Origin: Poriferisodalis sp965231925 | GTDB lineage: Bacteria > Actinomycetota > Acidimicrobiia > Acidimicrobiales > Poriferisodalaceae | Length of the DNA stretch: 64,000 bases | Reading direction: 5' to 3' | NCBI GenBank assembly: GCA_965231925.1 | Contig: OZ246894.1 | Span: 2,914,001 to 2,978,000 of the forward strand | Notes under the pieces: generated by a model | Database searches by the model: none | The model's input: only the letters and a program-made list of their open reading frames with translations | What the model was told of the DNA's origin: nothing | Shown here: positions 8,947 to 16,936 of the stretch, piece by piece | Layout of the letters: each line of letters opens with the position of its first letter | How positions within the stretch are numbered: the stretch's first letter is position 1 | Translations under genes and position numbers: made by a program

Positions 8947-9927
8947 GGCAAGCTCTATCGGTGGTTGCGAGTGAGTTGAGTGTAGATGTCGGCGGCTGAT
9001 TGCCAGTTGTGGAGTCGGCGGGGCATCCAGTTGAGGTTGTCCTCGATGACTGACAGTCGCAGCGGACTGAGGTTCAGCGGTGTGCCTTTGGGCAGCCAGC
9101 GTCGCAGCAGCCCGTTGGTCTGCTCGTTGGTGCCGCGCTGGCTTGGGCTGTGGGGGTCGCAGAAGAACACCTCGATGCCGAGCGCGGTTTCGATGTCGGC
9201 CCAGCGGGCCATCTCGCGGCCTTGGTCCCAGGTGAGGCTGCGCACCAGATGGGCGGGCTGGCGGGCCAACGCGGCGGTGACCGCGGCGGCGACGTTGGGC
9301 GCTGTGTAGCCGTGGGGCAATGCGACGACCAGCGTGTGGCGGCTGACGCGCTCCACCAGGGTGGCCGCGGCGCTGCGGTTGGCTGCCCCGATGATCAGGT
9401 CGCCTTCCCAGTGGCCCGCCTCGTCTCGGTCTTCGGCGGCTGGGGGCCGCTCGCTCAAAGGCCGATAATCCCCCAGCGGGCTGGCTTTTTCGCGGTGGCG
9501 GCTGCGCGGACGGCGACGCCGGCGGCCCCTCGGCAGGTCTTTCCACGCGTCGGCGCCGAGCCCGCAGCCGCTGTACGCGGCCCGGTAGATCGTCTCCGCG
9601 CATACCCGCTGTCCCTCGCCGGCGAGATCGGCGCTGATCGCCTGCGGCGACCAGCGCTGGTTCATCCTGCGCTTCACCTGGGCGGCCAGCACCGGGTCCG
9701 CTTCGAGCTTGCATGCCCGGGGCCGCCGCGCCTGGCGGCTCGCGTCAGCGGTCGCTGACGCCGCGTCGTAGTCCTCAGCGGTCGCTCCCGCCGATCTCAT
9801 CGCCTCAATCCGGGCGCGCTCGAACGCGCTCAGCCTCGCTGCCATACTGGACACCTCCACTGGTGGTTGCTGTGTTGAACAACCGGTCATCATGACCGAT
9901 CACTCGCAACCACCGGTGGAGTCCGCC
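8947..9927 (-). mobile_element. IS30-family insertion sequence, copy 1 (981 bp, internally deleted)
   Basis: Ends are imperfect inverted repeats (GGCAAGCTC... and GGCGGACTCC..., sharing CGGTGGTTGCGAGTGA), with a GTG target duplication at 8944-8946 and 9928-9930. It is nearly identical to copy 2 at 12723-13778 but 75 bp shorter and in the opposite orientation. It interrupts the CWB2/PD40 gene. Confidence 0.95.
8955..9845 (-). CDS. IS30-family transposase, probably inactive (25-residue deletion in the N-terminal HTH)
   Basis: DDE transposase, 296 residues from the ATG behind GGAGG. Catalytic segments are present: WEGDLIIG (first Asp), LTWDQG (second Asp) and RGTNEQTNGLLR (Glu). Compared with copy 2 it lacks 25 residues just after MRSAGATA, removing the segment VVLGRHPATVYREL that forms the DNA-recognition helix-turn-helix. 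It also has PHSPSQRG where copy 2 has the family-typical PHSPWQRG. I infer it cannot bind its ends properly, though copy 2 could act on it in trans because the ends match. Confidence 0.9.
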   Translation of the reverse strand: MAARLSAFERARIEAMRSAGATAEDYDAASATADASRQARRPRACKLEADPVLAAQVKRRMNQRWSPQAISADLAGEGQRVCAETIYRAAYSGCGLGADAWKDLPRGRRRRRPRSRHREKASPLGDYRPLSERPPAAEDRDEAGHWEGDLIIGAANRSAAATLVERVSRHTLVVALPHGYTAPNVAAAVTAALARQPAHLVRSLTWDQGREMARWADIETALGIEVFFCDPHSPSQRGTNEQTNGLLRRWLPKGTPLNLSPLRLSVIEDNLNWMPRRLHNWQSAADIYTQLTRNHR

Positions 9928-9930
9928 GTG

Positions 9931-10643
9931 TCTCACCTGGCAGCCCTTCGTGGTCTCCAGATGGCTCCCGAATCGCCTTCATCGGGTGGACGAGAACCGA
10001 TCCTTCCGAGGGCACTGATCCTTACCGGAGCCACATCTGGACGGTCAACGCTGACGGATCGAACCCGGTCAGATTGACCAGCGGCGCAGTCGAGGACAGT
10101 CATCCGACGTGGTCGGCTGACGGTCGCAAGCTGGCCTTCGAACGCCACAGTTGGGAGCACAACGAGTGGTACATCGTCGCCATGGATTCCGACGGGCGTA
10201 ATCCGGTCGACTTGAACCGGAAATTCGGTGGGGGATCAGAGCCAGCTTGGTCTCCTGACGGCTCCCAGATTGCCTTCAACTGGGGGGGATCGCTGGCAGT
10301 CATGGACCCCGATGGATCCGATGCGACGCGGTTGCCTCCCGACGACAATCGCGGAGGCAGACTGCCCATCGACGTCACCAAGCTGTCGTGGTCTCCGGAC
10401 GGCACCCGTTTGGCATTCAGCCTCTTCGAGACGCGGGACGGTCAGGTCATCGACGGTGAATCGAATATCGCGATCCTCGTTCTCGACACCGGCGAGATTG
10501 TGCAGCTCACCAGCATGACCGGCCAAGAGATCAACCCCGATTGGTCACCAGACGGTCAGCGAATCCTCTTCAACACCGCTCAGAACAGTGCCGGACACAC
10601 TCACGTCTTCGTGGTCGGTGCCGAGTGGCCCGGGGCAAGCTGA
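9931..10643 (+). pseudogene. 3' part of the split CWB2 / PD40-propeller gene
   Basis: Continues the frame of 7551-8946 once the IS is removed. It encodes TolB-like PD40 blades with the repeated pattern W-S-P-D-G (SPSWSPDGSRIAFIG, TWSADGRKLAF, AWSPDGSQIAF, SWSPDGTRLAF, DWSPDGQRILF) and ends ...VVGAEWPGAS. Such propellers mediate protein or ligand binding outside the membrane. An internal ATG at 10074 exists, but without signal peptide or cell-wall module the fragment is unlikely to be functional. Confidence 0.85.
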
Positions 10644-10711
10644 CGCAGCGACCATCGTGAATAAACGCTGCCGCCCCTAGCGTCAGCCATATAGGAACGT
10701 CCCGTGGCGAT

Positions 10712-11485
10712 TCACCCACGCTCGCCGAGTTCCCATTCTTCGTGGACGACGCATGCCGAGAGCTTGATTTGCTTGACAGTCACCTTGGCATCCGACCTGT
10801 CCAGCGAAACGCGCGCTGCCCCAGACTCCCCTTCGAACGAACAGTCAAGCGTTGGGCCGTCTGCCTCAAACGCCGCAAGAGGCAACGACTGCAACGACGC
10901 GAAGATCGCGCTTGGTATCTCGACGAGCTGATAGCAGTACGGAATGGACTGCGGATCGTCACGAAACCCTCGAAGCATCACGATGGCATCGACTGTGGCG
11001 CAGTATTCCTCGAAGAACTCCAACGTCCGGGTCCGGCGACTCCTAGCTGATCGGACGTCTTGGATCCACGCCGCTTCGGTGAGCTTGGAGATGTGAATCG
11101 TCGATTTTGATAGCCGTTGAGCGGCTGTTGATTTCAAGGAGAGCTTTCTTCTACGACCATGAGGGGTCTGAACCGTGGTGTCGACGAAGCGCCTTGTCGC
11201 GGATGCGGGCGGATCGATGCTCCAGCCAACTGCCTCACAGGCATCTCGAAATGCGTTCTCGAAGCCAGTCTCCTTGAGCGCGTCCACCGCAAGCCCATGG
11301 TGTGCGGAGATGAGGAGGCCGAAGTACTCGATCCAATCAGGTTCCGCCGTGATCCACGTTGGCTGAGAAGCAGAACCCTGGGCCTGTGGGGGGTCCGAGA
11401 GCGAATCGACCATGCGTGCGACGAAGCGGACGCCCATTGGCGAGAGATCGTCGATCTTGCGCCTCAGGGATTCGCTGTCGTTCAT
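10712..11485 (-). CDS. Probable type II restriction endonuclease
   Basis: 257 residues. The start ATG overlaps the stop of the upstream DNA methyltransferase (ATGA), a translationally coupled pair typical of type II restriction-modification systems. A central segment contains FVDTTV followed about 14 residues later by KLSLKSTAA, compatible with the D...xxK core of a PD-(D/E)XK nuclease. ISKLTEAAWIQDVRSA follows. I cannot assign the recognition site. The endonuclease call rests mainly on context and this weak motif. It lies in the segment bounded by two inverted IS30 copies, and its base composition looks less GC-rich than its neighbours. Confidence 0.7.
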   Translation of the reverse strand: MNDSESLRRKIDDLSPMGVRFVARMVDSLSDPPQAQGSASQPTWITAEPDWIEYFGLLISAHHGLAVDALKETGFENAFRDACEAVGWSIDPPASATRRFVDTTVQTPHGRRRKLSLKSTAAQRLSKSTIHISKLTEAAWIQDVRSARSRRTRTLEFFEEYCATVDAIVMLRGFRDDPQSIPYCYQLVEIPSAIFASLQSLPLAAFEADGPTLDCSFEGESGAARVSLDRSDAKVTVKQIKLSACVVHEEWELGERG

Positions 11486-12441
11486 TGGGCCAGTCGTCGC
11501 TCGATGAGATCCACGAAGGCCGGGTTGAGCTCGATGCCGGCCCATCTGCGATCTAATGCTCGTGCCGCGAGCAGCGTCGTGCCGGAACCCGCATAAGGGT
11601 CCAAGACCATGTCACCGGGTTTGCTGGTGATGGTGATGCACTGGTCTGCGAGCGTCAGCGGCATGACAGCAGGGTGATCTTCTACCCCACAGTCGTCGCG
11701 CCGCCGTGGCTCGGTGTTGATGTCCCAAACCGTCCTCAGCCGACGGCCGTTCGGTCCGCGGACGGCATCGACGTCATAGAAGTAGTCCTTGTTCTTCGAC
11801 AGCAAGAACAAGGACTCGTGCGCCTTGGTCGGACGGTCCCGGACCGATTCCGGATGGGCATTCGGCTTGTGCCAGATCACCTCCGAGCGCAGCCACCAAC
11901 CGGCATCTTGAAGCGCGAACGCCAAGCGCCACGGCACTCCGATGAGATCCTTCGGCTTGAGACCCTCGGGCGTCGCCGGCCGAACCCGCATCGCACGCGC
12001 CCTGTTCTTGCGGTCAGGGGCTCGGTAGCGCCGGTTACCCGAGGTGTAGCTGTCACCTACGTTGAGCCAGACGGTGCCGTCGTCGGCCAGCACCCGCCGG
12101 ATCTTGTCGAACGTCACGACGATGCTCTTGACGTAATCAGCAAGAGCGTCATCACGACCGATCTGGTCGTCGACCTCGTAGTCCCGCAGCGACCAGTACG
12201 GCGGCGATGTCACAACGGTCTGGACGCTGCGATCAGGCAGCAGGTCCAAGCCTTCTTCGGCCCGCCCGACGATGAGCACCGGCTTGCCGGACCCGGGGAG
12301 CGGATCGGCGCGTGGAAGATCAACACGCAGGTGTTCACGCTGTGGCCCGGCGGCTCGGCCCCCCATCACCGCCGACCGTAACCGTTCGACGCTGTCCTGA
12401 GGCGAACCCTCAAGAAGGTCCTGAAACAATCGTTCTGTCAT
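11482..12441 (-). CDS. Site-specific DNA methyltransferase (beta class, probably N4-cytosine)
   Basis: 319 residues. Motif IV is TSPPYWSLRDY at about 78-88; the SPPYW form is typical of N4-cytosine methyltransferases. The AdoMet-binding motif DPYAGSGTT comes near the C-terminus (about 283-291), and this IV-before-I order defines the beta class. PWRLAFALQDAGWWLRSEVIWHK lies between and is typical of the family, with its last part following the helix around W. It would protect host DNA at the site cut by the endonuclease encoded next (ATGA overlap). ATG 12441 has no clear ribosome-binding site, and an internal ATG at 12366 is possible. Confidence 0.93.
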   Translation of the reverse strand: MTERLFQDLLEGSPQDSVERLRSAVMGGRAAGPQREHLRVDLPRADPLPGSGKPVLIVGRAEEGLDLLPDRSVQTVVTSPPYWSLRDYEVDDQIGRDDALADYVKSIVVTFDKIRRVLADDGTVWLNVGDSYTSGNRRYRAPDRKNRARAMRVRPATPEGLKPKDLIGVPWRLAFALQDAGWWLRSEVIWHKPNAHPESVRDRPTKAHESLFLLSKNKDYFYDVDAVRGPNGRRLRTVWDINTEPRRRDDCGVEDHPAVMPLTLADQCITITSKPGDMVLDPYAGSGTTLLAARALDRRWAGIELNPAFVDLIERRLAQ

Positions 12442-12464
12442 GGCTGACAGGCTACGCAGGCGGT

Positions 12465-12722
12465 GTGACGGGAATCGAGCTTCTCGAGCCGATCGAGCAC
12501 GACGGCAGCGACTTCCTGCGCCGCTTCGTGGCCCGCAACGGCCCAGGCCCGCACCACTTCACCTTCAAGACGCCTACCTTCGCCGGCACCGTCGAAGCGG
12601 GCTACAACGTCATCGCGCCCATGACTGGCATAGTCACCCTGCCTCGTCACGTTGCGTGGAGCGGACAAGGCGCGCTCGACCTCGACGATCCGGTCGACCG
12701 CAACTACGCCTACGAGATCCTT
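12465..12722 (+). pseudogene. VOC/glyoxalase-like gene fragment fused to another partial ORF, cut by IS30
   Basis: The first part (GIELLEPIEHDGSDFLRRFV, GPGPHHFTFKTP) resembles the second half of a vicinal-oxygen-chelate (glyoxalase) fold with no first half upstream. It runs into MTGIVTLPRHVAWSG and LDLDDPVDRNYAYEIL, which looks like the start of an unrelated small protein. The frame is stopped by IS copy 2 and does not continue convincingly after it. I read this as gene debris. Confidence 0.45.
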
Positions 12723-13778
12723 GGCGGACTCCACCGGTGGTTGCGAGTGATCGGTCATGATGACCGGTTGTTCAACACAGCAACCACCAGTGGAGGTGTC
12801 CAGTATGGCAGCGAGGCTGAGCGCGTTCGAGCGCGCCCGGATTGAGGCGATGAGATCGGCGGGAGCGACCGCTGTGGACATCGCGGTGGTGCTGGGCCGG
12901 CACCCGGCGACGGTCTATCGCGAGCTGGGCCGCTGCGGCGGCCCCAAGGCCGTGTACGACGCGGCGTCAGCGACCGCTGACGCGAGCCGCCAGGCGCGGC
13001 GGCCCCGGGCATGCAAGCTCGAAGCGGACCCGGTGCTGGCCGCCCAGGTGAAGCGCAGGATGAACCAGCGCTGGTCGCCGCAGGCGATCAGCGCCGATCT
13101 CGCCGGCGAGGGACAGCGGGTATGCGCGGAGACGATCTACCGGGCCGCGTACAGCGGCTGCGGGCTCGGCGCCGACGCGTGGGCCGACCTGCCGAGGGGC
13201 CGCCGGCGTCGCCGTCCGCGCAGCCGCCACCGCGAAAAAGCCAGCCCGCTGGGGGATTATCGGCCTTTGAGCGAGCGGCCCCCAGCCGCCGAAGACCGAG
13301 ACGAGGCGGGCCACTGGGAAGGCGACCTGATCATCGGGGCAGCCAACCGCAGCGCCGCGGCCACCCTGGTGGAGCGCGTCAGCCGCCACACGCTGGTCGT
13401 CGCATTGCCCCACGGCTACACAGCGCCCAACGTCGCCGCCGCGGTCACCGCCGCGTTGGCCCGCCAGCCCGCCCATCTGGTGCGCAGCCTCACCTGGGAC
13501 CAAGGCCGCGAGATGGCCCGCTGGGCCGACATCGAAACCGCGCTCGGCATCGAGGTGTTCTTCTGCGACCCCCACAGCCCATGGCAGCGCGGCACCAACG
13601 AGCAGACCAACGGGCTGCTGCGACGCTGGCTGCCCAAAGGCACACCGCTGAACCTCAGTCCGCTGCGACTGTCAGTCATCGAGGACAACCTCAACTGGAT
13701 GCCCCGCCGACTCCACAACTGGCAATCAGCCGCCGACATCTACACTCAACTCACTCGCAACCACCGATAGAGCTTGCC
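12723..13778 (+). mobile_element. IS30-family insertion sequence, copy 2 (1056 bp, apparently intact)
   Basis: Terminal inverted repeats as in copy 1 (about 23 of 28 bases match between ends), with a CTT target duplication at 12720-12722 and 13779-13781. It carries one full-length transposase and lies in inverted orientation to copy 1, about 2.8 kb away. Confidence 0.95.
12805..13770 (+). CDS. IS30-family transposase, full length
   Basis: 321 residues from ATG 12805, preceded by GGAGG with 8-base spacing; upstream ATGs at 12757 and 12760 lack such a site. An N-terminal helix-turn-helix (DIAVVLGRHPATVYREL) is followed by the DDE catalytic core: WEGDLIIG, LTWDQG and PHSPWQRGTNEQTNGLLR. Length and motifs fit an active IS30-type transposase, which cuts at the inverted repeats and makes 2-3 bp target duplications, as seen here. 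Confidence 0.95.
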   Translation: MAARLSAFERARIEAMRSAGATAVDIAVVLGRHPATVYRELGRCGGPKAVYDAASATADASRQARRPRACKLEADPVLAAQVKRRMNQRWSPQAISADLAGEGQRVCAETIYRAAYSGCGLGADAWADLPRGRRRRRPRSRHREKASPLGDYRPLSERPPAAEDRDEAGHWEGDLIIGAANRSAAATLVERVSRHTLVVALPHGYTAPNVAAAVTAALARQPAHLVRSLTWDQGREMARWADIETALGIEVFFCDPHSPWQRGTNEQTNGLLRRWLPKGTPLNLSPLRLSVIEDNLNWMPRRLHNWQSAADIYTQLTRNHR

Positions 13779-14097
13779 CTTCTTGGGGAGTGTCAGACGC
13801 TCCCGTGGATCGAGACCGCCACACGTCGAACGGCACACGAGTCGCTGGGCAACACACCCCGGCCACCAGGGTCGCACCAAGTACGCCCAGCCCGAACAGC
13901 TTCACCAGCGCTGTCGCAAGAATCGCCGGAACCACCACGCCGCCCCAGAGCCGAACGGCAACCCAAGGCCTGCGCCGCCGCTGACGTCGCCGGCCGCGAC
14001 GTCTTCGCCGATGACCAACGCTTCCGGGCCCCGTTTTGCACGTCGGCGTGGGCGCGTTGCGCGGTGGGCAGCTCTGTAGTGAGTGCACACTGAGCTC
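13779..14097. other. Degenerate intergenic region with a membrane-protein remnant and a duplicated gene segment
   Basis: On the minus strand a basic stretch followed by one hydrophobic segment (LWGGVVVPAILATALVKLFG) is cut by the IS at its C-terminus. Positions about 14035-14095 repeat, with a few changes, the part of the phospholipase-like gene at about 15596-15652 that encodes ALTTELPSAQRAHADVQN. No intact gene is visible. Confidence 0.5.
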
Positions 14098-14961
14098 TCA
14101 CGGCGCAGGCAGCTCCACTCGGAACTCCACGGCGCACTGTGCGGGGTCGGGGGTCTTCTGACACGTTTTGACCAGCCGCTCCTCCAACGGCCGCGGGGCG
14201 CCGGGGTGATCGACTAGCGGCACCTCCGCATCAGGAAACTCCCGCAGATACTCATATACCGCCGCCCGATAATGCGCCTTCAACCGACCGAGCAACTCAT
14301 CGCGCACCGCAGGATCCAATGTCGGATAGGTGGCCGCCACCTTCGCGCACTCATGACGCAACTCACGGAATTGCTCCCTCGTGATGCCGTACATCTCCAT
14401 CGAGCGACTGATGTTTGATTCCGAAGCACTGACGAGCTGCAAATCCGGCCACCCGGCGGAAGCAGCGCACTCCAGCATCGCGTCCTCGAACGCTTGATCC
14501 AGCAAGCCGTCGAACCCGAGATCCGAAGGCGGTTCGTCGTATGCAGCATCGAGTACCAACATCAGATTCCGCTCGAAGTGCAAGCGCTCACGCTCATGAC
14601 CGATCGCCTCGTGATTGAAGTAGTGATTGCGTTCAGCGAGGTAATTGCGGCGGTCACTCGCGCTCCTGAACCTTGTATCGACCGGCGTCATGACGTGGAA
14701 GTACTCGTCGATGACGGATTCAATCCCTAGTTCTTGATCGCTGTAGCGTCGCCCAATGAGCGGTGTCAGGTCGGTGTCAGTCTCAGATCTCGACGCCGCG
14801 GAATCGGGCGACTCTGCACCAGGGCCGGACAGTGCGGCCACGAACCAAATTGTTGCCGCAGCGACCGAAAGAGCACCGGCGGCGATGATCAGCAGCAAAC
14901 GGCGGCTGCGGCCAGCGGGCGGTGCGACGGCGTCGGGCTCATCGTCGTTCGCGTCAGTCAT
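14098..14961 (-). CDS. Single-pass membrane-anchored protein of unknown function
   Basis: 287 residues. A short cytoplasmic N-terminus, rich in acidic residues then RSRR, precedes one membrane segment (LLLIIAAGALSVAAATIWFV, about 22-41). The large outer domain has many charged residues and four or more Cys, with no recognised family. ATG 14961 overlaps the stop of the upstream phospholipase-like gene by 8 bases (ATGACTGA), so the two are probably co-translated and may work together, for example as an anchor, inhibitor or chaperone (inference). A longer ORF to 15312 is antisense-like low-complexity sequence and is not used. Confidence 0.75.
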   Translation of the reverse strand: MTDANDDEPDAVAPPAGRSRRLLLIIAAGALSVAAATIWFVAALSGPGAESPDSAASRSETDTDLTPLIGRRYSDQELGIESVIDEYFHVMTPVDTRFRSASDRRNYLAERNHYFNHEAIGHERERLHFERNLMLVLDAAYDEPPSDLGFDGLLDQAFEDAMLECAASAGWPDLQLVSASESNISRSMEMYGITREQFRELRHECAKVAATYPTLDPAVRDELLGRLKAHYRAAVYEYLREFPDAEVPLVDHPGAPRPLEERLVKTCQKTPDPAQCAVEFRVELPAP

Positions 14962-16936
14962 GGTCGTATCCGATCCAGCTGAACGGCACCGCGCCGAGAG
15001 CGGATTCGACTGCAGCAGCGGCCCGTTCGCATCTACCGATTGCCGCGTCGTTCGGGAGTTCCCACTTGTAATGGCGTGACGTCTCGGGTGCGTCATCCTG
15101 ATTGGCATTACAGAGCGCGGCCAGGTCGGTGCCGAGGCGGGTGTCGGCGTCCGCTCGTACCGTGTTATTCCAGGTACCGGTGGCGGTGTCGTAGCGGTAG
15201 TGGTGTTTGACGCGGTGCAGGTTGCGCCAGTTGAAGTCGTGACGCATGCAGCCGTACACGAACGACACGGTCTCACCGCCGAACTGGGGGTGGTCATCAA
15301 TCTCGTCGGCATCCGGCAGCAGGAAATACGCCGCGAACCACCCCAGCGGCCCCAGCCGGATTGCTGCTTCGTCGATTGCGCTCTCGGCGAGCTGCAGGAC
15401 CCACCCCGGGGGGATGCTGCACCGGTCGGTGGTGAACGGCAGCCACGGATAATCGGCGCTCTCGGGGTAGAAGGGATCGGTTGCCCTGGTGGGGTCAGCG
15501 TCGGGGTGCGCGCCGTAGATGAGGCTGCCTCGTGCGTCGAGGAACTGGCCCAGCGTCATGCCCGCCCCGCCCAGACCGGTATTGCCCACATTCTGCACGT
15601 CGGCGTGGGCACGTTGCGCGCTGGGCAGCTCTGTGGTGAGCGCGAACTGTTCCTGCGTGGTGACCGTTGTCGAAGGGGCGAGCTCGATGAGGTACGTGCC
15701 GGCACGAAGCGGGCGCTGCAACGACGGTTCGTGGCGGCGCACCGACGCCGATGTTCCCTCGAAGCTCAGCATCTGCCCGGTTGCGGGGTGGGTCCCGAGC
15801 ACCCGCCAGATGGTCATCGAGGGCGCCCCGCCCGCAGTCGCCAGATACAGCGGCCCGCCGTTGCCCGCCTCGAGCTTCAGCTTCACAGGCAGCCAATCCG
15901 GCAGCGTGAACCTGTAGTAGGCCGCCTTGTCGCTGTGCGTCAGCGACGTGCACGCTGCAGGCGCGCTCTCCGCGTACAGGTCGAACGTGCCCGACTCCTT
16001 GCGGTGCCCCCAGATGCGCCCGTCGTGGAGCGCTGTGGCGGTGCAGCCGGTGGGGAGTGCGGTGGCGCGCGGGGTGCAAGTGCGTGTTTGGGTTTCGATG
16101 TGTCGGGGCGGGCAGTCGGCGTCGATGATCGTGGTCCTGGTGCTGGTGTGCCCGCTGGCGGTGTACGCGACGGTGACGGTGTAGTCGCCTGGGCGGGCAG
16201 GGCTCGCGGTGAGGGTCGCCAGTCCGTCGTCGCTGACGATTGACGCGTCGAGCCCGTCGGGTGCGACCGACTGCAGCGTGACCTTGGCCGTTGGGGGCTG
16301 ATGGGCCCAGGTGCGGGCGATCCGCTGCCCGACTGTGGCGCGGGGGCGCACAGGCTGGTCGAAGGCGCGCACATCGAAGTCGCCTTGGACGCGCAGCCGG
16401 AACGCGCCCACAGCGCCGTTGGATGCGGTGGTCGCCTCGATCGTGTAGCGGCCTGCCGCGAGCAGCACATCGGCGGCTCGGGCGTCGCCGTCGCCGCCTG
16501 AGTCGTCGTCGCGGATGCGCTCGACGCCGCCCGAGCCGTGCCCGCACAGCACCAGCAGATAGGTGTCGAGCTTTTCGGGGCCCGTCCCGGCGCCCTCCAG
16601 ATCGATCGACACCCAGCCCGCAGTGGCCATGGTGAACGTGTAGCGATGCGCGTGGAACGTCCCTGAGCTCGGCGTCCGTTTGTCCGAGACACAGCTCGTG
16701 GTGCTCAGCGTCCCTGTGCGAGCGATGCTGCCATGCCACAGCACCCCCAGATCGGTGCTGCACGCCGCTTCGTCGTCAGCCCGGAATTGTGCTGTGGCTG
16801 TGGTGGTCGCGTGATGGTCGGCTTCGCATTCGATTTCGATGTCACGCGCACATCGACCGACTCCCGATCGGAGGGGCCTTGCCAGCCGCCGATCTCGAAG
16901 GGGGCAGTCTCGCCTGGCTGGACTGACAACGGCCAT
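14954..16936 (-). CDS. Secreted-type protein with C-terminal prokaryotic phospholipase A2-like domain; N-terminus uncertain
   Basis: The C-terminal third carries TTDRCSIPPGW and, about 85 residues later, VYGCMRHDFNWRNL. The Cys-x-Arg-His-Asp-Phe block is the catalytic His-Asp signature of prokaryotic secreted phospholipase A2. The N-terminal two thirds look extracellular: beta-rich, paired Cys, and two segments resembling pre-peptidase C-terminal domains (FTMATAGWVSIDLEG; YYRFTLPDWLPVKLKLEAG). No signal peptide is found. The first ~30 residues (from ATG 16936) overlap the end of the lipoprotein ORF in another frame, so either the true start is further in or a frameshift has separated it from the lipoprotein gene. 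Predicted role: hydrolysis of external phospholipids. Confidence 0.7.
   Translation of the reverse strand: MAVVSPARRDCPLRDRRLARPLRSGVGRCARDIEIECEADHHATTTATAQFRADDEAACSTDLGVLWHGSIARTGTLSTTSCVSDKRTPSSGTFHAHRYTFTMATAGWVSIDLEGAGTGPEKLDTYLLVLCGHGSGGVERIRDDDSGGDGDARAADVLLAAGRYTIEATTASNGAVGAFRLRVQGDFDVRAFDQPVRPRATVGQRIARTWAHQPPTAKVTLQSVAPDGLDASIVSDDGLATLTASPARPGDYTVTVAYTASGHTSTRTTIIDADCPPRHIETQTRTCTPRATALPTGCTATALHDGRIWGHRKESGTFDLYAESAPAACTSLTHSDKAAYYRFTLPDWLPVKLKLEAGNGGPLYLATAGGAPSMTIWRVLGTHPATGQMLSFEGTSASVRRHEPSLQRPLRAGTYLIELAPSTTVTTQEQFALTTELPSAQRAHADVQNVGNTGLGGAGMTLGQFLDARGSLIYGAHPDADPTRATDPFYPESADYPWLPFTTDRCSIPPGWVLQLAESAIDEAAIRLGPLGWFAAYFLLPDADEIDDHPQFGGETVSFVYGCMRHDFNWRNLHRVKHHYRYDTATGTWNNTVRADADTRLGTDLAALCNANQDDAPETSRHYKWELPNDAAIGRCERAAAAVESALGAVPFSWIGYDHD

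Noticed and set aside
8947..13778. Composite IS30 transposon carrying the R-M genes
   Set aside because: Each IS has its own flanking 3-bp duplication and no duplication surrounds the pair, so there is no evidence the whole unit moved together.
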